Assembly: GCF_900112085.1 (NCBI RefSeq)
Contig: NZ_FOJY01000008.1
Span: 6,119-70,118, forward strand
DNA length: 64,000 nt
Reading direction: 5' to 3'
Source: Acetitomaculum ruminis DSM 5522
Lineage (GTDB): Bacteria > Bacillota > Clostridia > Lachnospirales > Lachnospiraceae
Shown here piece by piece: positions 56,619-64,000 of the stretch. The notes under the pieces were generated by a model. It saw only the letters and a program-made list of their open reading frames with translations. It made no database searches and was not told the DNA's origin. Made by a program: the position numbers and the translations under genes. Numbering within the stretch: the first letter of the stretch is position 1; the number at the start of each line of letters is the position of its first letter.

Positions 56619-58334
56619 ATGAGTAAAAAAATTGCTAAAATGGAAGAAATTTTGGATTATATCCTTAATCATCTGGAAACCAAACTTAGTATAGAAGATA
56701 TTGCAAAAGAGTTTGGTTATAATCATGTTTATTTGGCCCAGTCCTTCAAGGAATATTTCGAAATGCCCTTCCACAGATTTGTTACAAAGCTGCAGTTGCG
56801 CAGGGCAGCCCAGATTGTTTATGACACCAAGAAAACCTCGGAAGTTATAGGAAACAGCCTTTATGTTTATTCTGAAGGTTTTTCTAATGCATTTAAAAAG
56901 GAATTTGGAGTATCTTGTAATGCATTTAAGAAAATGAACATACAGGTTCCGGATATGCCTATGAGAAAGAAGATAGACGGCATTCCGGTACATATGGAAT
57001 ACAAGATAATCGAGCCTTTTAAAATAGCAGGATATGCTTTCAGACACAAACAAGGTGACCAGGTTGACATGATGGAAAATGTTGCTTTCCCATTAAAATA
57101 TAAAAGAATGATGGAAAAGATAGACACCAGCAGAGAGCTTATTGGAGTATGGTGGAATGACAAAGGGGGACATGTTATCTATGTTCTTGGCCATGTTTTA
57201 AAGGATGGAGAACTGCCTGAAAAAGATCAGATAGTTATCAATGTTCCTGAAGAAAAATGTGCCATCTTTACTGTAAAAAAACAGGCGGATACTTCAAAAA
57301 CCGTAAAAGCTCAGGCAAATCTTACCCGTTTTATTTTCAGGGAATGGTTAAAAATGAATGAAAAGGTTACAGATAAGATGGGTATCACCTTTGAATTTTT
57401 CAATGATGAAAATATGGGTGTGGTTCTTCCTTTGGTTAAGGGAATGAATGGCTATGAAAGCATCGAAAAAACCGGAAACGGCAGTAATCAATGGATAGAT
57501 TATATTAATTCTCATATTAAAGACAATATAACCGTTGTGGAGCTTGCAAAATATTTTGGCTATTCTGAAAAAATGCTTGGTGATATATTTAAACTGCGCT
57601 ATGAAATGAGCCTTGAAGAATATATAAGAAAGCAGCGCCTATACATGGTTGCTCACGAGATTTCTCAAAAAAAGGAAGACGCGGAAAGTGCAGCTACAAA
57701 GTATAACTATGCTGATTTTGATGATTATAAGAGATGTTATAAAGAAGAATATGGCACAGATTATGACGAAAATGAAGCTGTGAAATTTAAAGTTGTAAAT
57801 CTTTCAGAGTATTACAAGGAAAACAAAAAGAAGCTTAAATTAGAATATATGAGGATTCACAATTTTAAAATCGGTTATCATAAAATCGAAAATGAATGTG
57901 ATCCCCATATTGATAAAAAGAACATTCCTAAAATGGTAAGCGACTGCTTTTCAAAATCAGAGGATTTAGAAGAGTTTTATGAGGATAATTATTATGTTGC
58001 CGGAAAAGTTGCCATGTGGATGAATGTCAACAGGAATTCACAAGAAGGTGATGCCTATGAATATGTCATTGGTACTCCGGTTCCTCTTAAATTACCTGTT
58101 AATCAAGGAGATGAGGAGGCTTACATTCAAGGTGGCCGTTATGCAGTATTTTCCACAATGGATGACAGCGACTTAGATGAAATTGAAGAGAAGTATCTTA
58201 TGATGGAAAGAGTCGTTTTTTTTGGATGGATAAGGGAAAACCGTTTAAAATATGACGGCAGCAGAATAACCTTCGTTTCATTTTGCCATAACAAATTATA
58301 CTTTTTTGTTCCAATCTCAAAATACAGAGGTTAA
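56619..58334 (+). CDS. Doubled AraC-type regulator with two GyrI-like ligand domains
   Basis: 571 residues in a duplicated architecture: AraC HTH 1 (about 8-105, LSIEDIAKEFGYNHVYLAQSFKEYF), GyrI-like domain 1 (about 118-285), AraC HTH 2 (about 293-390, ITVVELAKYFGYSEKMLGDIFKLRY), GyrI-like domain 2 (about 400-571). GyrI-like domains bind drugs and other hydrophobic ligands in Rob, SoxS-type and BmrR-type regulators. It follows the MacAB operon in the same direction, with a TGC-TATAAT extended -10 at 56512-56520. A ligand-responsive activator of that efflux system is the natural inference. The two halves have diverged strongly from each other. Confidence 0.85.
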   Translation: MSKKIAKMEEILDYILNHLETKLSIEDIAKEFGYNHVYLAQSFKEYFEMPFHRFVTKLQLRRAAQIVYDTKKTSEVIGNSLYVYSEGFSNAFKKEFGVSCNAFKKMNIQVPDMPMRKKIDGIPVHMEYKIIEPFKIAGYAFRHKQGDQVDMMENVAFPLKYKRMMEKIDTSRELIGVWWNDKGGHVIYVLGHVLKDGELPEKDQIVINVPEEKCAIFTVKKQADTSKTVKAQANLTRFIFREWLKMNEKVTDKMGITFEFFNDENMGVVLPLVKGMNGYESIEKTGNGSNQWIDYINSHIKDNITVVELAKYFGYSEKMLGDIFKLRYEMSLEEYIRKQRLYMVAHEISQKKEDAESAATKYNYADFDDYKRCYKEEYGTDYDENEAVKFKVVNLSEYYKENKKKLKLEYMRIHNFKIGYHKIENECDPHIDKKNIPKMVSDCFSKSEDLEEFYEDNYYVAGKVAMWMNVNRNSQEGDAYEYVIGTPVPLKLPVNQGDEEAYIQGGRYAVFSTMDDSDLDEIEEKYLMMERVVFFGWIRENRLKYDGSRITFVSFCHNKLYFFVPISKYRG

Positions 58335-58375
58335 AAAATCAGATTTATTTGGAAAAATTAATATTAAGAAAAAAA

Positions 58376-58401
58376 GCCCTGTCGGTACAATCCGGCGGGG
58401 C
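58376..58401. terminator. Terminator between the AraC-GyrI gene and convergent PucR gene
   Basis: 10-bp stem GCCCTGTCGG / CCGGCGGGGC with two wobble pairs on the plus strand. A run of seven A on the left gives a T-tract for the minus gene; the plus side is less T-rich. Confidence 0.75.
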
Positions 58402-58409
58402 ATATTATT

Positions 58410-59921
58410 TTAGATGTAATCAGAACTGGCATTTTCGTAGTTGCTGTGATTTTCTTTAATGTCGTGGCTTAGATTATACATGTGAAGAATATGTATGGAC
58501 ATTTGTAAAAAAAGCCTGTTATAGGAATCTTCAATGGTATAATCCATTTTTTGAAGCATTTTTTTTATTCTGTAAATCAATGTATTTCTATGGATAAAAA
58601 GCTCTTTTGAAGTTTTTAAAATTGAACGCTCATTTTTTAAATAAATAAAAAGAGTTAATAATTCGTCTTCGGTATTATTATTTCTTCTCATTTGCTGTTT
58701 TTCCCACATATTTCTGATGTCCGGATGGATACCGAAGTGCTTTTCTTCCAAGGAGGAATCACCCATTAAAAAAGTTACACCATAATCAAAATAATCATAG
58801 ACATACATATCAGAAGTTCGATTAAGCATTTTCCCTGTTTCAATGGCATACAAAGCCTGTTTGTAATAATGATAAATATTAAAAATATCATTGCAGGATA
58901 GACTTTTTCCTAAAGGAATTTTTGTGGATTTGGCATGTCTGTCCAAAAAATCACAGGTCTTTTTATAGGTTTTTGATTTGGTTTTAATTACTGACACTAT
59001 ATTATTATCAATAATATAACTACCAAGGATTGCATTATGCTCATCAAATAATGTGTTTAAAAAAACAAGAGGCTCTGATATATGGAGTCCTGAAAAAACA
59101 TATACAACAAAAGGACCTTCGTCGTTTAAATGATGAAAGTCCATCCATCCTTTGACTTCTTCTTTTGAAACAGCTTCTTTTTTCAAAAGATTTTCTATGG
59201 GATTAGCAATGGAAACACCTATATTTTGGATAATATAGCCATGTATATGGGGAGTTATAAGGCTTATTAGTATAGTTAAAAGCTGGATATCCCCTTCGTT
59301 AAATTTTCTCTTTTTTTCAAGCAGGGTAATTCTGCCACAGGTTTCATTATTATAATAAAGCCCTGCAGTAAGTACATTTGTCATATTTTCATTGATTTGA
59401 GAAAAATTAATAAATTGAGGGGATTTTTCAATGGATTTGGAGCGTACCATAGGATCGCTTATTATCTTTTGCATGGTCTCATAGGAGCTACATCTGTGAA
59501 CCTGGAGATAATTCCACTCTTCATTATATTTTATGGGAAATTTTTCACTGGTGATGGCAATTACCTTAAGATTCGGCCCTAAAAGCACCATGGGATTGTG
59601 GAATAATTTTTGGGAATTGTTGATAACAGTCTGATAGTCGTTTTGGGTAGCGGCTGTCAGGACACTTGTGTACCAGTCATCATAAAAATCGAAAATATAC
59701 TGAATCAATTCAAAAGCAGTTTCCACATCAATATCCTTAATAATAATATAGTCATCACCATTTCGGCATATTACATTTTCATCCTGCTGATAAATATGTA
59801 CGCAGTTAGTGGCATAAACCCTTCGGGCGCTTTTTAGTGAGATTGGAGCGCCTTTTTGAATATGCAGTTCTGTATCAAGATTACCTAAAAGGTTGGCAAT
59901 CATCCACATACTTAATCTCAT
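58410..59921 (-). CDS. PucR/CdaR-type transcriptional regulator
   Basis: 503 residues from the ATG at 59921 (AAGGAGGT 7 nt upstream; a GTG seven codons earlier overlaps that site). The C-terminal PucR helix-turn-helix is clear: DELLTLFIYLKNERSILKTSKELFIHRNTLIYRIKKM region. The N-terminal and central parts have GAF-like stretches (NPMVLLGPNLKVIAIT, GRITLLEKKRKFNEGD). It resembles the regulator at 34488-36017 in layout. The nearest transporter is the GPH-family symporter at 60965-62395, which lies in the same direction upstream; a functional link is only suggested. Confidence 0.8.
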   Translation of the reverse strand: MRLSMWMIANLLGNLDTELHIQKGAPISLKSARRVYATNCVHIYQQDENVICRNGDDYIIIKDIDVETAFELIQYIFDFYDDWYTSVLTAATQNDYQTVINNSQKLFHNPMVLLGPNLKVIAITSEKFPIKYNEEWNYLQVHRCSSYETMQKIISDPMVRSKSIEKSPQFINFSQINENMTNVLTAGLYYNNETCGRITLLEKKRKFNEGDIQLLTILISLITPHIHGYIIQNIGVSIANPIENLLKKEAVSKEEVKGWMDFHHLNDEGPFVVYVFSGLHISEPLVFLNTLFDEHNAILGSYIIDNNIVSVIKTKSKTYKKTCDFLDRHAKSTKIPLGKSLSCNDIFNIYHYYKQALYAIETGKMLNRTSDMYVYDYFDYGVTFLMGDSSLEEKHFGIHPDIRNMWEKQQMRRNNNTEDELLTLFIYLKNERSILKTSKELFIHRNTLIYRIKKMLQKMDYTIEDSYNRLFLQMSIHILHMYNLSHDIKENHSNYENASSDYI

Positions 59922-60060
59922 ATTTTTTACCTCCTTATTCACCTATTCTTAAATAACAAGAATAAATGCCCTGTAATCAGATTTATATTTCTTTGAAAAA
60001 GCCCCCACTTCTTCTAAGAAACCCCAAATATGTAAAAAATCACAGGGTATTAGATTAACC

Positions 60061-60225
60061 GTAAAGCGGACATTCTTAAATCCGCTTCGCTACTTCCTCA
60101 TGAACGCAGTGGCACTTTGTGCCACCTGTCAGAAGGGGTTTTAACCCCTTCTGACACTAGTAAGCTTATACCCCCGCTTAAAGCTTACGCTTTTGAAGCG
60201 GGGGATTGCTTACACTGCGTTCAAA
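60061..60225 (+). repeat. Multi-hairpin dispersed repeat, copy B (complete)
   Basis: 165 bp, from GTAAAGCGGACATTC to CACTGCGTTCAAA. Stems in order: AAGCGGA/TCCGCTT; an 11-bp outer stem TGAACGCAGTG (60101) with CACTGCGTTCA (60213) enclosing GGCAC/GTGCC, GTCAGAAGGGG/CCCCTTCTGAC and CCCCCGCTT/AAGCGGGGG. Differs from copy C at two bases. No target duplication is visible at its edges. Confidence 0.92.
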
Positions 60226-60386
60226 ATAAAGTATAGCAAAATTTAAATAATAAAAAAAGAATTGCTACATATTTGACAATAATATGTATTAAGTATACAA
60301 ATGACGGCTGAGTAAAAATATTTATTGTAAAAAAGAGTGCATATCAGGGATACAGGGTTTTTGGAAAGAAATAATGGTATTGATAT

Positions 60387-60431
60387 TTTAGGGAACTTTT
60401 ATGCCGTATATAATCTGAAAAGTTCCCTAAA
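60387..60431. repeat. Perfect 14-bp inverted repeat between copies B and C
   Basis: TTTAGGGAACTTTT / AAAAGTTCCCTAAA with a 17-base loop and no T-tract. Possibly a transposon end or regulatory hairpin of a lost gene. Confidence 0.6.
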
Positions 60432-60716
60432 GTACAATTAATTTTTTACATCGGATATTGTATATTTAATTAGAACAATAAATGATGTTTCATTAGAAGA
60501 GTATAAAAAACATATCCGGATTTAAAAACTAGCGAAGTATCTAAATATTACAAAACTCTTTCTCACGCACAGGTCTTGTATAAAAGTCAAGAAGAAGGTT
60601 TGCATATGGTGCGATGATACCTTGTAAAGCTGTTAAAAAGTTTGTAAAGTCTTCTAACATATGCATAGAAGACTAAAAAATATCCCATGTCTGGAAAAAG
60701 ATGTTGTATAAAAGAG

Positions 60717-60751
60717 AAAAAGCCCTGCACGAGGGGTACAAGGCTTTTTTT
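60717..60751 (+). terminator. Terminator-like hairpin without an adjacent gene
   Basis: AAAAAGCC / GGCTTTTT stem with a partly paired loop, then T-run. No intact gene lies upstream on the plus strand, so it probably belonged to a lost one. Confidence 0.6.
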
Positions 60752-60785
60752 GGAAGGTTATATATTAATTATATAAGTAAGTATG

Positions 60786-60950
60786 GTAAAGCGGACATTC
60801 TTAAATCCGCTTCGCTACTTCCTCATGAACGCAGTGGCACTTTGTGCCACCTGTCAGAAGGGGCTTTAACCCCTTCTGATACTAGTAAGCTTATACCCCC
60901 GCTTAAAGCTTACGCTTTTGAAGCGGGGGATTGCTTACACTGCGTTCAAA
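60786..60950 (+). repeat. Multi-hairpin dispersed repeat, copy C (complete)
   Basis: 165 bp, same limits as copy B (GTAAAGCGG to GTTCAAA), after which the flanks differ. It ends 14 bp from the stop codon of the GPH-family symporter gene, so it will be part of, or directly follow, that transcript (antisense to the direction shown). Confidence 0.92.
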
Positions 60951-60964
60951 TAATTCTATCAGCA

Positions 60965-62395
60965 TTAAGCAGGTGCACCGTCAGGAAAATCCACTTCTTC
61001 AGGAAGGGAATTAGCGGAAGGCTCCATAAGCTTCTTAGCATTTAGCATTGCATATCTTGCGGCATCTTCATCTGAGATTCTGTAGGCAAAGAGCATAAGA
61101 AGTGCGGCAGCAGCGTAGAACAATGCAGGAACTCCTCCTAACAGCCACATAAAGTTTGTTATAAAGCTTTCAGTAACCTGCATTCCTGTGGTGAATCCTA
61201 TAAAAGCAAGTCCATATCCTGCAATGGCTCCACCAAAGGCCATACCGATTTTCATGGGAACATTCATCATTGACATTGCTACGGCACGGTTATCTTTTCC
61301 TGTTTTATAAAGACCGTATTCACCGGCATCAAGCATATAGTTGACTCCAAATCCGGAGAAAATATACATTCCAAGAGAATTTATACAGCCTAATACTATG
61401 TAAACTATAAGATTTGTGCGGCAAAGGAAGGTTATAAGAAGACTTCCAATTGCATATACCATAAGTCCCACAACCATAGCATTTTTCTTTCCCAGTTTTG
61501 CACCGATTTTTGGCCCGATAACGCTGGCTAAAAGGGCAAATACGGTAGTAGCAGTCATTGCCACGGTCATAAGAAGATAATTTCCTAAAACATACATAAA
61601 GTAATATGCCATTACACCACTTGAAATATAAATTCCTATATAAAAGATACTGTATGAAAGTACCACTGTTAAAAGCTGTCCGTTTGTAAGTACTGAACGC
61701 ACCATATCAGAAACTGTTACACCGTGAACTCCCACCAGCATTTCCTTTGTTTGAGGGTGATCATAAGGTTTGGCAACCTTACATACTATATTACAGCCTA
61801 TAATGTAAATAAGGCCGAATGCAGTTGCAACAATACAATAACCGTTTGACTGACCAACAAAAGGTGTTAAAAGATTTATGGCTGGTATAGTAACAGCAGA
61901 AGTAATAATAGTAGCAGCCGCCATCATCTGGGCATTTCTTACGGCTAAAATATTTCTATCCTCCATTGAAGGCCCTGCCATAACAGCCAGGATACCGTAT
62001 TGGGCAGTTGCCAGAAAATTCATGGAACAGTTAAGCATACAATAAGCAAGTATACTGATGACAACTCGTCCTGCCATTGGAAGAAAAGTTGTATCAAAGA
62101 AATACAGGAATATACCTATAAGAGCAGGCCATTTTAAAATCTTAATCCATGATATATATTTCCCCCATTTCATGGTAGATTTTTCAACGAAGCCCCCTGC
62201 GATAAGTCCCACGATAAAGTCAATAGTTCTGGCTATAAGAAGCGTAGAACCCATTAAAGCGGCACTCATCAAAAGATTTTCTGTCATAAAAATTGTAAGA
62301 TAACTAAGAGGAACCATTACAGCCACGCTACTTCCAAAACCGTAAAAGGCGTAACGGTTAATCTCAGATCTTGTAAGTCTTTTTTTCTCGTCCAT
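60965..62395 (-). CDS. GPH-family MFS sugar:cation symporter
   Basis: 476 residues from the ATG at 62395 (GAGGGGG about 8 nt upstream; the frame is open 15 codons further). About twelve membrane spans. GPH/MelB-type features: SEINRYAFYGFGSSVAV at the start, LIARTIDFIVGLIAGGFVEKSTMKWGKYISWI (the loop 2-3 motif), and the GEYGLYKTGKDNRAVAMSM loop. Transport of a glycoside or glucuronide with cation is inferred from the family. The hydrophilic C-terminal tail (about 35 residues) is normal. Confidence 0.88.
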   Translation of the reverse strand: MDEKKRLTRSEINRYAFYGFGSSVAVMVPLSYLTIFMTENLLMSAALMGSTLLIARTIDFIVGLIAGGFVEKSTMKWGKYISWIKILKWPALIGIFLYFFDTTFLPMAGRVVISILAYCMLNCSMNFLATAQYGILAVMAGPSMEDRNILAVRNAQMMAAATIITSAVTIPAINLLTPFVGQSNGYCIVATAFGLIYIIGCNIVCKVAKPYDHPQTKEMLVGVHGVTVSDMVRSVLTNGQLLTVVLSYSIFYIGIYISSGVMAYYFMYVLGNYLLMTVAMTATTVFALLASVIGPKIGAKLGKKNAMVVGLMVYAIGSLLITFLCRTNLIVYIVLGCINSLGMYIFSGFGVNYMLDAGEYGLYKTGKDNRAVAMSMMNVPMKIGMAFGGAIAGYGLAFIGFTTGMQVTESFITNFMWLLGGVPALFYAAAALLMLFAYRISDEDAARYAMLNAKKLMEPSANSLPEEVDFPDGAPA

Positions 62396-62440
62396 AGAGA
62401 TTACCCCCTCTAATTTTATTAATAGTAAAGATACATTCAT

Positions 62441-62910
62441 TTAGAGTTACACGTGTAAAGTCTATGGCTTAATTATAAAATGTATGACAAAAGCTGGATA
62501 TATTTTGAAAATATGAAAAACATTTTGCGCAAATATAGAAGTTTGTATTCAAATGACAAAAATGGTCATAAATTACAAAAAATATATATTCTGGAGTTGA
62601 AATTTTGTGCTTTTAGCTGAATGCGTAAATAATACCCCTGGGGATATGTGGATAACTCGGTGGATAAGGTCATTTTTTGGTGGAAAAGTATTTTAAGAAG
62701 TTATAAGATAGTAATAGTAGTTTATCCCGAGTAGGGGTATAAAAATTTAGTGAAAATGATAGCTTGGAGACTGTAAAAATATGGGAATGAATACATGTTT
62801 GTCTGTGGAAAAGGATTGTTTTTTTTTTCCACATTTCCACATTGTAAATGTTAGGGAGTTCTGTTTATAATTTTTTTAAGTACAAGTCAAAAAGCAGAAA
62901 GGAAGAAAAT
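62441..62910. other. Intergenic region rich in DnaA-box-like sites
   Basis: No gene. It contains TGTGGATAA (62647-62655, a perfect DnaA box on the minus strand), GGTGGATAA (62659-62667), GGTGGAAAA (62679-62687), TGTGGAAAA (62804-62812), TTTTCCACA (62825-62833) and ATTTCCACA (62833-62841), in AT-rich surroundings. It is not next to dnaA in this window. It may be a DnaA-binding regulatory locus or chance. Confidence 0.5.
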
Positions 62911-63705
62911 ATGCGTATCGGGTTTATTGGAACAGGAAATATGGCCTTGGCTATTATAGGAGGAATTATTAAAAACGGACTTGTGAAAGCAGGGGATATT
63001 ATTGCATTTGACAAGTCGGAAGAAAATTTAAAAAAAGCAGTGGATAATTTTGGTATTGTCGGTACAAGAAATAATATAGAAACAGTAAAAGAAGCTTCTG
63101 TTTTATTTTTGGCAGTAAAGCCTCAGTTTTACGAAGAAGTAATAGAAGAAATAAAAGAAGCTGTAAGTGACAGTCAGCTTATTATTACCATTGCTCCGGG
63201 AAAGACTTTAAAGTGGCTTGAAGAAAAATTTGCCAGGGAATTAAAAATAATTCGTACAATGCCTAATACTCCGGCTCTTGTAGGAGCAGGAATAACCGCC
63301 GTAACCCCAAATAAAAATGTTACCCCAAAAGATCTGGATTTGGCCATGGATATTTTTAATACCTTTGGAAGCGGGGAAGTAATTTCTGAAAATCTTATGG
63401 ATGCAGTGGTTAGTGTGGCATCAAGCTCACCGGCCTATGTATTTATGATGATTGAGGCAATGGCAGATGCAGCGGTTTTAGATGGCATGCCAAGAGCTCA
63501 GGCTTATAAATTTGCAGCAAGTGCAGTTTATGGAAGCGCAAAAATGGTATTAGAAACAGGTAAACACCCTGCCAGCTTAAAAGACATGGTTTGCTCACCG
63601 GCAGGAACTACCATAGAAGCGGTAAAAGTTCTGGAAAAAGAAGGCTTTAGAAGCAGCCTTATAGAGGCAATGGCAGCTTGCAGCAAAAAGGCAAGGGAAT
63701 TATAA
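62911..63705 (+). CDS. proC: Pyrroline-5-carboxylate reductase
   Basis: Last step of proline synthesis, reducing pyrroline-5-carboxylate with NAD(P)H. 264 residues from the ATG at 62911 (AAAGGAAG just upstream; the frame is open 21 codons further into the DnaA-box region). Rossmann motif IGFIGTGNMALAI, MPNTPALVGAG, and the C-terminal signature SLKDMVCSPAGTTIEAV. Cytoplasmic, normal length. Followed by a hairpin terminator. Confidence 0.95.
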   Translation: MRIGFIGTGNMALAIIGGIIKNGLVKAGDIIAFDKSEENLKKAVDNFGIVGTRNNIETVKEASVLFLAVKPQFYEEVIEEIKEAVSDSQLIITIAPGKTLKWLEEKFARELKIIRTMPNTPALVGAGITAVTPNKNVTPKDLDLAMDIFNTFGSGEVISENLMDAVVSVASSSPAYVFMMIEAMADAAVLDGMPRAQAYKFAASAVYGSAKMVLETGKHPASLKDMVCSPAGTTIEAVKVLEKEGFRSSLIEAMAACSKKAREL

Positions 63706-63709
63706 AAGA

Positions 63710-63735
63710 AAAGCCCCTTGGTAAACAGGGGCTTT
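63710..63735. terminator. Terminator between proC and convergent gene
   Basis: 9-bp stem AAAGCCCCT / AGGGGCTTT with an 8-base loop; T-rich on both sides. Confidence 0.82.
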
Positions 63736-63746
63736 ATAAGCAGTAT

Positions 63747-64000
63747 TTAATTTGCTCTGTATCGGGAAAGACACTCTACAATCTCAATAAGTCTTACCAT
63801 AACAGGAGAACCGGCAGGGTAGTTTTTAGGAACAACAGCCGAAAACCCTTTATTTTCAATGATTTCCATAACCTCTTTGGCTATTTGCAACGGATTTTTT
63901 TTGCCGTCGGCAACTTTTGAAAGAGCGTATTGCATTATATAAGCCAGGGCAGCAGTCTGACCGCTGTCACAGATTTGCTCAATAGACCTAAGGTCAATAT
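63747..64000 (-). CDS. ABC-class ATPase (PF09818-like), C-terminal part, cut by window edge
   Basis: The minus-strand frame is open from the window end through 63747. The readable C-terminus begins IDLRSIEQICDSGQTAALAY and ends with MVRLIEIVECLSRYR. The DLRxxEQxxDxGQTxAxAY pattern and the final NRYR-like tail match, from memory, the ABC_ATPase family of predicted P-loop proteins. The P-loop and most of the protein lie outside. The ATG at 63935 is internal, not the start. Confidence 0.62.
   Translation of the reverse strand, partial: IDLRSIEQICDSGQTAALAYIMQYALSKVADGKKNPLQIAKEVMEIIENKGFSAVVPKNYPAGSPVMVRLIEIVECLSRYRAN

Larger units (their letters stand above)
59922..60964. other. Gene-free kilobase with two repeat copies and decayed sequence
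   Basis: Contains repeat copies B and C in direct orientation, 725 bp apart start to start. Between them (60226-60785) are a perfect 14-bp hairpin (60387-60431), a short open remnant at 60461-60525 reading DIVYLIRTINDVSLEEYKKH without a start codon, and a terminator-like hairpin (60717-60751). The stretch looks like an insertion site where genes have been lost. Confidence 0.6.

Noticed and set aside
60701-61045. 114-codon plus-strand open frame
   Set aside because: It runs straight through repeat copy C and into the 3' end of the symporter gene on the other strand; its translation is simply the repeat hairpins.

Overview
The window reads as a stretch of low-GC Gram-positive (Clostridia, most likely Lachnospiraceae-type) chromosome. 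The basis is AT-rich sequence, strong AGGAGG-type ribosome sites, many TTG/GTG starts, sigma-A style promoters, lipobox lipoproteins, HPr kinase, an RFN riboswitch on a rib operon, and large GLUG/BIG2 and BspA-type surface proteins. That placement is inference from gene families. No rRNA, tRNA or CRISPR array is seen.

Layout: 1-2068 holds a truncated copy of a multi-hairpin repeat, rlmD and two small related hairpins. 2069-8262 is a complete NikABCDE/Dpp-like ABC importer (two permeases, lipoprotein, two ATPases) followed by a LysR regulator. 8457-11004 is a DrrAB-like ABC pair and a small anchored protein. 11085-19387 holds a giant secreted protein with exact 240-bp tandem repeats, a small-protein/beta-propeller pair and a small HExxH protein. 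19489-22563 encodes a DMSO-reductase-family enzyme with a TorD-type chaperone fused to its N-terminus, plus a ferredoxin. A lone terD and a BspA-like LRR surface protein follow. 26450-31077 is vitamin related: bioY behind a BirA-type operator, then an FMN riboswitch and ribD-ribE-ribBA-ribH. 31178-34021 (minus) has a glycosyltransferase and a VTC-domain/DUF4956 pair. 34488-38618 is a PucR-type regulator with a polar amino-acid ABC importer. Housekeeping genes follow: pyrG, ftsH, uvrC-hprK-ROK glucokinase. 46864-52679 has a DUF2115-like protein, a sodium:proton antiporter and a hybrid histidine kinase. 52847-58334 is a MacAB-type efflux operon beside a doubled AraC-GyrI regulator. 58410-64000 has a second PucR regulator, two full copies of the multi-hairpin repeat, a GPH-family sugar symporter, a DnaA-box-rich gap, proC and the end of an ABC-ATPase gene.

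The least explained items are: (i) a 165-bp dispersed element built from stacked hairpins (three copies, almost identical), with a single-hairpin derivative that supplies the rlmD stop codon; (ii) an orphan minus-strand transcription unit at 34211-34404 with promoter, several hairpins and terminator but no gene; (iii) the TorD-DmsA fusion lacking a Tat signal; (iv) the AraC-GyrI-AraC-GyrI protein; (v) a structured leader in front of the giant surface protein. All calls come from reading the sequence; no database search was run.
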